Assembly: GCA_023433275.1 (NCBI GenBank)
Contig: JAEZDN010000116.1
Coordinates: 1 to 9,505 of the forward strand
Source of the DNA: Verrucomicrobiota bacterium
Lineage (GTDB): Bacteria; Verrucomicrobiota; Verrucomicrobiia; Opitutales; Opitutaceae
Direction: 5' to 3'
DNA: 9,505 bases
Below, in pieces: positions 5,872 through 9,505 of this stretch (within the stretch, counting starts at the first letter, position 1; each line of letters begins with the position of its first letter). The notes below the pieces were generated by a model. That model was not told where the DNA came from. It saw nothing but the letters and a program-made list of their open reading frames with translations, and did no database searches. The position numbers and the translations under genes were made by a program.

Positions 5872-7128
5872 TCAATGAGAGCCCGCGTGGAGGCTGGCCA
5901 GCAAGTCAAAGAATGCCGGAAATGTCTTCGTGCAGCAGGCCGGATCCTTGATCGTGAGCCAGGGCCGGCCGTCGCCATGGAGGTCGTGGCAGCCGAGGAT
6001 CCCAAAACTCATGGCGAAGCGGTGGTCGTGATAGGTCTCGATCTCCACGCCGGGCACCAGGGGGCGGGGATGGATTTCGAGGGCGTCCTCGGTCTCGATG
6101 ACGTGCTGGCCGAGTTTGGTGAGTTCGCGGGCCATGCCGGCCACGCGATCGGTTTCCTGTTTGCGAGTATGGGCGATGCCGGAAATCTTGGTCGGGCCGT
6201 CGAGCAGCGGCGCGATGGCGGCGAGGGTGAGGAAGGTGTCGGAAAACTCGCGGAAGCTGCGGGTGACGCCGCGGCGCGGCTCCCCGCGTTGAAAGCCAAA
6301 GGATGGAACGGGAGCGGTGCGGGGGATGAGGCCGACTTCCGACAACACCGCGGCGAAACGGAGGTCGCCCTGAAGCGACCCGCCATAATTCGGGAGGGTG
6401 ATCTCGCCGCCCGTCACGAGGGGGAGAGCGAGGTAGTAACTTGCGGCGGAGGCGTCGGCCTCGATGTGGTAGAGCGTCGGGCTCGCCGCGAACTGGCGCA
6501 GCATCGCCTCGGTCATCTGGACGAAGGGCTTGGAGCCGGCCTCGTTTTTGAGCCGGACCGTGAGCGGGGAGCGCGCGTGGGGCGCTACCATGAGGAGCGC
6601 GGAAAGCATCTGGCTGCTCTCGGAAGCATCGAGTTCGACGGTGCCACCGGGGAGTCCGGCGGTGCGAAGGGTGAACGGAAAACTGCGCGAGTCGGCCCGT
6701 GCGCCCTGGGATTCGAGCGCCTCGAGCAGCGCCCCGATCGGGCGACGGCGCATGGCCTCATCACCGTCAAAGTGATACACGCCGTCGGGGCGGAGGCAGA
6801 CGAAGGCGGTGAGAAAGCGCGCGGCGGTGCCGGCGTTGCCGATGTGGAGCTTCGCCTCGCGGTTGGGAATTTCACCGCCGCGGCCCTCGATGCGGATGGC
6901 CAAATCGGCCTCGTCGGTGTCGACGGTGAAGCCCAGTTCGCGGAGGGCGGCGACCATGATGCGCGTGTCGCGGCTGAAGAGCGCGCCGCGCAAGAGAACG
7001 GTCTGCCGGCTGAGCGCGGCAAGGATCAGGGCGCGATTCGTGATGCTTTTCGAACCGGGCAGGGCGGCGCTGCCGCGCAGCGGACGCGTGAACGGTTGGA
7101 TGGGAAGCGTGGGAGGGAAGGCGGACAT
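5872..7128 (-). CDS. aroA: 3-phosphoshikimate 1-carboxyvinyltransferase (EPSP synthase)
   Basis: This 418-residue enzyme makes 5-enolpyruvylshikimate-3-phosphate from shikimate-3-phosphate and PEP, the sixth step of the shikimate pathway to chorismate. Seen motifs are the N-terminal substrate loop GSKSITNRALILAAL (from residue 25), the PEP-binding GNAGTAAR at 97-104, DTFLTLAAIAPL, the RKQETDRV block (Glu and Arg of the RxKExDR motif) and YHDHRFAMSF near the C-terminus. The length is normal and both repeated lobes are complete. The residue after GNAGTAAR is Phe, where many class I enzymes have Pro; I draw no conclusion about inhibitor response. ATG 7128 is the family-like start. The stop is 7 bp before cmk. 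The next gene upstream on this strand is tyrA, after a 354-bp gap containing a repeat pair. Confidence 0.96.
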   Translation of the reverse strand: MSAFPPTLPIQPFTRPLRGSAALPGSKSITNRALILAALSRQTVLLRGALFSRDTRIMVAALRELGFTVDTDEADLAIRIEGRGGEIPNREAKLHIGNAGTAARFLTAFVCLRPDGVYHFDGDEAMRRRPIGALLEALESQGARADSRSFPFTLRTAGLPGGTVELDASESSQMLSALLMVAPHARSPLTVRLKNEAGSKPFVQMTEAMLRQFAASPTLYHIEADASAASYYLALPLVTGGEITLPNYGGSLQGDLRFAAVLSEVGLIPRTAPVPSFGFQRGEPRRGVTRSFREFSDTFLTLAAIAPLLDGPTKISGIAHTRKQETDRVAGMARELTKLGQHVIETEDALEIHPRPLVPGVEIETYHDHRFAMSFGILGCHDLHGDGRPWLTIKDPACCTKTFPAFFDLLASLHAGSH

Positions 7129-7482
7129 GGCGGGGTCAGGCGGGAGAAGCGGCTGGCTGGTGGAGATTGCTCACGCATCCCGTCCGTTCGGGCATCCCTT
7201 TTGATCCGGAATCATGCACTTGGATGGAGGGACGCGGCTTGACCGCGCTCTTTTCCTCGCCGCGGGAAGCGAGGGCGTGGACGAGCCGCGCCCCTGCAAC
7301 CGAGCAGTTCGACGGCGCACGCTGCGGAATCGCATGCTGAACGCATCGGTCCGGCTTGATGGAGGTGAGTTTCAGGCACGGGTTTGGCCATGGTCGGGGG
7401 GAGCGCCGATTCGGGACGCGCTTTGCTTTCGGGTGACGAGCAAACCCGCCCGAAGTGCGGATTCCGCCTTGGGGGGCTGGGG
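7129..7482. other. 354-bp gap between tyrA and aroA
   Basis: No credible gene is seen on either strand. The aroA-side half holds the R2 hairpin pair (7225-7298). The rest (7299-7482) is GC-rich, without a clear promoter, terminator or riboswitch that I can name. The gap probably carries the aroA-cmk promoter. Confidence 0.5.
7225..7298. repeat. R2 REP pair (REPIN-like), copy A
   Basis: Two inverted copies of a second repeat family: 7225-7250 on the plus strand (head TGGAGG, stem CGCGG/CCGCG around CTTGA) and 7271-7298 on the minus strand (head TGCAGGGG, arms CCGCGCCC/GGGCGTGG). They are separated by 20 bp and their heads point outward. This is the layout of REPINs. The left copy is partly decayed in the outer stem, and it is followed by CTCTTTT, so it could also end transcription on the plus strand. 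Confidence 0.75.
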
Positions 7483-8337
7483 TCACGGGATCGGGCGGAA
7501 CTGGTCGCGGTACGCGCGACCGCGCTCGAGGATGGCCTGGACCTCGAACCAGTCCCGATTGGCGAGGGCGCGCTCGAGGCCGTGCAGTTCCTCCTGATAG
7601 GCGCGGACGGCGCGCAGGACCTCGTCGCGATTTTGCGCGAGGATGGTTTTCCAAAGCTTGGGATCGCTGCCGGCGACGCGCGTGGTGTCGCGGAGCCCGC
7701 CGCCCGAGAAGTTGCGCCAGCGGACGTCGCGCTTGGCCAGGGCCGCGCAGAGGGTCGAGGCCAGGACTTGGGGGAGGTGACTGATGTGGGCGACAATCTC
7801 GTCGTGGGCGTCGGGTTCGACGGTGGCGACGTCCGATTCGAGGGAGCTCCAGAACGCCGCCACGCGTTCGGCGGCCTTTGGATCGGTCTCCGGCAGCGGG
7901 GTGACAAAGGTGGCGCGACCCTTGAAGAGATCGGCGCGGCCGTGCTCCCAGCCGGTTTTCTCGGAACCGGCCATGGGGTGGGAGCCGACAAAGGCATGGC
8001 GGGGCGCCAGGGCTTGGTGTCCAAGGCGGGAGATTTCGCCTTTCACGCTGCCGACGTCGGTCACGATGGCACCGGAGGGAAGGGCGGCGGAGACTTGTTG
8101 CACCAGGGACACGATCTGGTCGACCGGAGCGCAGACCACGACGAGTTGGGCGGATGCCACCGCGGCCGCGGGCGAGTCGGCGACGCGGTCGCACCAGGGC
8201 TGATCCTTCAACTGCAGGCGCACCTCGGGGCGGCGGGCCCAGAGGGTGGTGCGCCGGGCGCTGCCGTAGTGGCGCGCGGCCCGGGCCACGGAGGCGCCGA
8301 GCAGGCCGGGGGCGAGGATGGCGATTTCGTCAAACAC
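7483..8337 (-). CDS. tyrA: Prephenate dehydrogenase (TyrA family)
   Basis: A 284-residue NAD(P)-dependent enzyme that oxidatively decarboxylates prephenate (or arogenate) on the way to tyrosine, in the cytoplasm. The Rossmann start is FDEIAILAPGLLGAS. The dinucleotide loop reads A-P-G-L-L-G, so the first Gly of GxGxxG is Ala9. Later motifs are TDVGSVK (93-99), the catalytic block SHPMAGSE (119-126, His120), a HDEIVAHISHLPQ helix, and GLRDTTRVAGSDPKLW. No ACT or chorismate mutase domain is attached. GTG 8337 is preferred, with AGGG just before it; a TTG at 8349 would add four residues. It lies first in the tyrA-aroA-cmk-plsC direction. The repeat-filled gap after it may separate it from aroA. 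Whether it uses prephenate or arogenate, and NAD or NADP, is not decided here. Confidence 0.92.
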   Translation of the reverse strand: MFDEIAILAPGLLGASVARAARHYGSARRTTLWARRPEVRLQLKDQPWCDRVADSPAAAVASAQLVVVCAPVDQIVSLVQQVSAALPSGAIVTDVGSVKGEISRLGHQALAPRHAFVGSHPMAGSEKTGWEHGRADLFKGRATFVTPLPETDPKAAERVAAFWSSLESDVATVEPDAHDEIVAHISHLPQVLASTLCAALAKRDVRWRNFSGGGLRDTTRVAGSDPKLWKTILAQNRDEVLRAVRAYQEELHGLERALANRDWFEVQAILERGRAYRDQFRPIP

Positions 8338-8428
8338 GGCCCTGACCAAAGCGGGACGGCGGGGATTGTCGAGCCCGGGGCGGGAGTTGCGTTGCCACCA
8401 GAGTCACGGATGTGTGGCGTGATGGCAC

Positions 8429-9265
8429 ATGAAAGCGGAGCCCACGAGTACACCCGATAATTCGGCGGCGGGCGTCGAACCGCGCCGGGGCCGGTGGCTG
8501 GTCCTGCTCGCGGTGCTGGCGATCGGAGCAGGGGCGGCAATGTTCTTGAATCCGGCGCGGCCTGTGGGCTCCGGCGCGACCGGAGCGGCGAGGGAGGAGT
8601 TGGATGGGCTTTCTGCGCGCGTGGATGACCTACGGGAGATCGCGGCCGAGCACCGCGCCGGCGGCCGGTGGGATGCGGCGGAGGAAGCGCTGGATGAAGC
8701 GGTGGCGTTGCAGCGGGAACTGACCGAGCGATTCGGCGATGCGCCCGAGGGGGCCGTGTCGCGACTGGAGGCCGTGGAGACGGAGTTGCAGGAAGTGCGG
8801 GCGGAGCCCGTGGTGGCGGAGATCGCGCGGTTGGACGCGCAGGCGGCGGAACAGTTAAGAAAGCGGGATGCGCGCCAGGCGGAACGATTGATCGCGGAGG
8901 CCGCGGAAGGGATGGCGCGGGCGGCGGCGGATTTCCCGCGCGCGGCGGCGGTGAAGGGCGAGTTGAGCGAGAGGCTCCAGTTTCTGCGCCAGCGGCAAGG
9001 CGAGCTGGCGTGGCTGCAGGACCTGGCTTACGAGGGCTTCGTGAACGAGGCGGACGCGCCGGAAGAGGTGCGATTGGAGACCGGGCCGGGATGGGAATTG
9101 TACAAGCGCGTGATGGGGCCGGGCAGCGGCGCCACGGGCGCGGAAGTGCGCGAGTTTTGCCGCCGCCTCGGTTGGGTGTTGGGAAGGCGGGTGAGACCAG
9201 CGACGGAAGGCGGGGCGGCGCGCAGCTCGGTGCAGGTTGTGGTCGAGTTGGAAGCGGGGCATTGA
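8429..9265 (+). CDS. Membrane-anchored coiled-coil protein with partial FGE-like C-terminus
   Basis: A 278-residue protein I cannot assign firmly. Residues 1-22 are polar and basic near RRGR, and 23-41 (WLVLLAVLAIGAGAAMFL) form one membrane helix, so most of the chain should lie on the far side of the cytoplasmic membrane. Residues 52-200 are Ala/Glu/Arg-rich helix with coiled-coil character. The end contains LYKRVMG (224-230) and EVREFCRRLGWVLGRRVRPATE (about 239-260), which resemble the VMG...FCxxLS...GxxxRLPTEAEW blocks of SUMF1/FGE-sulfatase domains. The rest of that domain, including the catalytic part, is missing. An in-frame TGA at 8420-8422 fixes ATG 8429 as the earliest start; no Shine-Dalgarno is seen. 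It is divergent from tyrA by 91 bp. It could be a truncated gene or a small scaffold protein. Confidence 0.7.
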   Translation: MKAEPTSTPDNSAAGVEPRRGRWLVLLAVLAIGAGAAMFLNPARPVGSGATGAAREELDGLSARVDDLREIAAEHRAGGRWDAAEEALDEAVALQRELTERFGDAPEGAVSRLEAVETELQEVRAEPVVAEIARLDAQAAEQLRKRDARQAERLIAEAAEGMARAAADFPRAAAVKGELSERLQFLRQRQGELAWLQDLAYEGFVNEADAPEEVRLETGPGWELYKRVMGPGSGATGAEVREFCRRLGWVLGRRVRPATEGGAARSSVQVVVELEAGH

Positions 9266-9348
9266 TGCGATCCGGAGGCAGGAACGCAGGTTGAATGCGG
9301 ACTTGATTTCCCGACGCAGCCTCAGCCGGAACCACGCAGGTGGAGCAG

Positions 9349-9369
9349 AACTGCGCCGTGCGCGCAGTT
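9349..9369. repeat. Perfect 8-bp hairpin downstream of the coiled-coil gene
   Basis: AACTGCGC (9349-9356) and GCGCAGTT (9362-9369) pair perfectly around CGTGC. The sequence in front is TGGAGCAG, which recalls the GGAG-type REP head, so this may be a diverged REP hairpin. It has no T-tract, so it is not a standard intrinsic terminator, but it could protect the 3' end of the upstream mRNA. Confidence 0.55.
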
Positions 9370-9381
9370 GAACTATCCCAT

Positions 9382-9453
9382 TGTAGGGCGTGGCTCGACC
9401 ACGCCCTTGCTTCCCGCAGCAAGAAACGGGTGCGGTCACGCCGCGCCCCTGCA
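9382..9453. repeat. R2 REP pair (REPIN-like), copy B
   Basis: The plus-strand half at 9382-9406 has the head TGTAGGG and arms GGGCGTGG/CCACGCCC around CTCGA. The minus-strand half at 9428-9453 has the head TGCAGGGG and arms GGGTGCGG/CCGCGCCC (one G-T pair) around a 5-nt loop. The two are inverted with heads outward and separated by 21 bp. It aligns along its whole length with the pair at 7225-7298, and the spacer also contains a small inverted repeat (TTGCT/AGCAA). Confidence 0.82.
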
Positions 9454-9475
9454 TCATCTGCATGATTCGGGCTCA

Positions 9476-9501
9476 GGGCGCAGCAAGTCTGCGCCCCTAC
9501 A
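9476..9501 (-). repeat. R2 REP hairpin, single copy
   Basis: Read on the minus strand, the head TGTAGGGG is followed by a perfect 8-bp stem (GGGCGCAG with CTGCGCCC) and a 5-nt loop. The stem bases differ from the other R2 copies but stay paired. No inverted partner follows before the window ends 4 bp later, so whether it is solitary or half of another pair cannot be seen. Confidence 0.75.
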
Positions 9502-9505
9502 CGGA

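Noticed and set aside
5755..7242. Long open frame on the plus strand (495 residues) opposite aroA and cmk
   Set aside because: It is antisense to two genes with full family motifs; high GC leaves such frames open, and its sequence has no family character.
8208..9422. 404-residue minus-strand frame rich in Pro, Arg and Ala
   Set aside because: It overlaps tyrA and lies opposite the coiled-coil gene; its composition is that of a shadow frame in GC-rich DNA and it runs through repeat DNA.

Overview
The window is GC-rich chromosomal DNA carrying mostly housekeeping genes, with noncoding gaps rich in small hairpin repeats. The gene order tyrA-aroA-cmk-plsC, GC-rich codon use, frequent lack of Shine-Dalgarno sequences and the repeats recall the Verrucomicrobiota, perhaps an Opitutaceae relative. 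That placement is an inference from gene style. No rRNA or other marker gene is present.

Left part, plus strand (117-1907): a stand-alone left-handed beta-helix acyl/acetyltransferase resembling the C-terminal domain of GlmU, then trpS (tryptophanyl-tRNA synthetase). Between them lies a 141-bp gap full of short GAGAAAGAT and TTTCTCGTTCTC repeats. A minus-strand pair (1950-3427) faces trpS tail to tail: a DUF1801-like protein, and downstream of it an unrecognised exported protein whose possible start overlaps the DUF1801 stop codon as TGATG.

Middle part (about 3500-4370): a complete REP-associated tyrosine transposase (RAYT, HUH family; 3709-4164) surrounded by eight copies of a 25-26-nt hairpin repeat, here called family R1. 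Two copies lie at 3514-3581, one inverted copy at 3675-3699 ends 9 nt before the RAYT start, and five copies form a same-orientation array with a period of about 40 bp at 4180-4367. The inverted copy has two base-pair swaps that keep the stem paired, so the fold itself appears to be what is maintained.

Right part, minus strand (8337 down to 4388): tyrA, aroA, cmk and plsC, probably one transcriptional direction. They cover tyrosine synthesis, the shikimate pathway, CMP phosphorylation and phospholipid acylation. aroA and cmk are 7 bp apart. tyrA and aroA are separated by 354 bp holding a paired hairpin element (REPIN-like) of a second repeat family, R2. A third repeat type, a 26-bp inverted pair, sits between cmk and plsC. 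Divergent from tyrA is a plus-strand membrane-anchored coiled-coil protein (8429-9265) whose C-terminus looks like the beginning of a formylglycine-generating-enzyme-type (SUMF1/FGE-sulfatase) domain that stops early. The last 240 bp contain a second R2 pair and a single R2 copy.

The most interesting system here is the RAYT with its local R1 array, next to a second, differently organised REP family (R2) that shares the GTRG-head-plus-hairpin design but has no RAYT of its own in the window.
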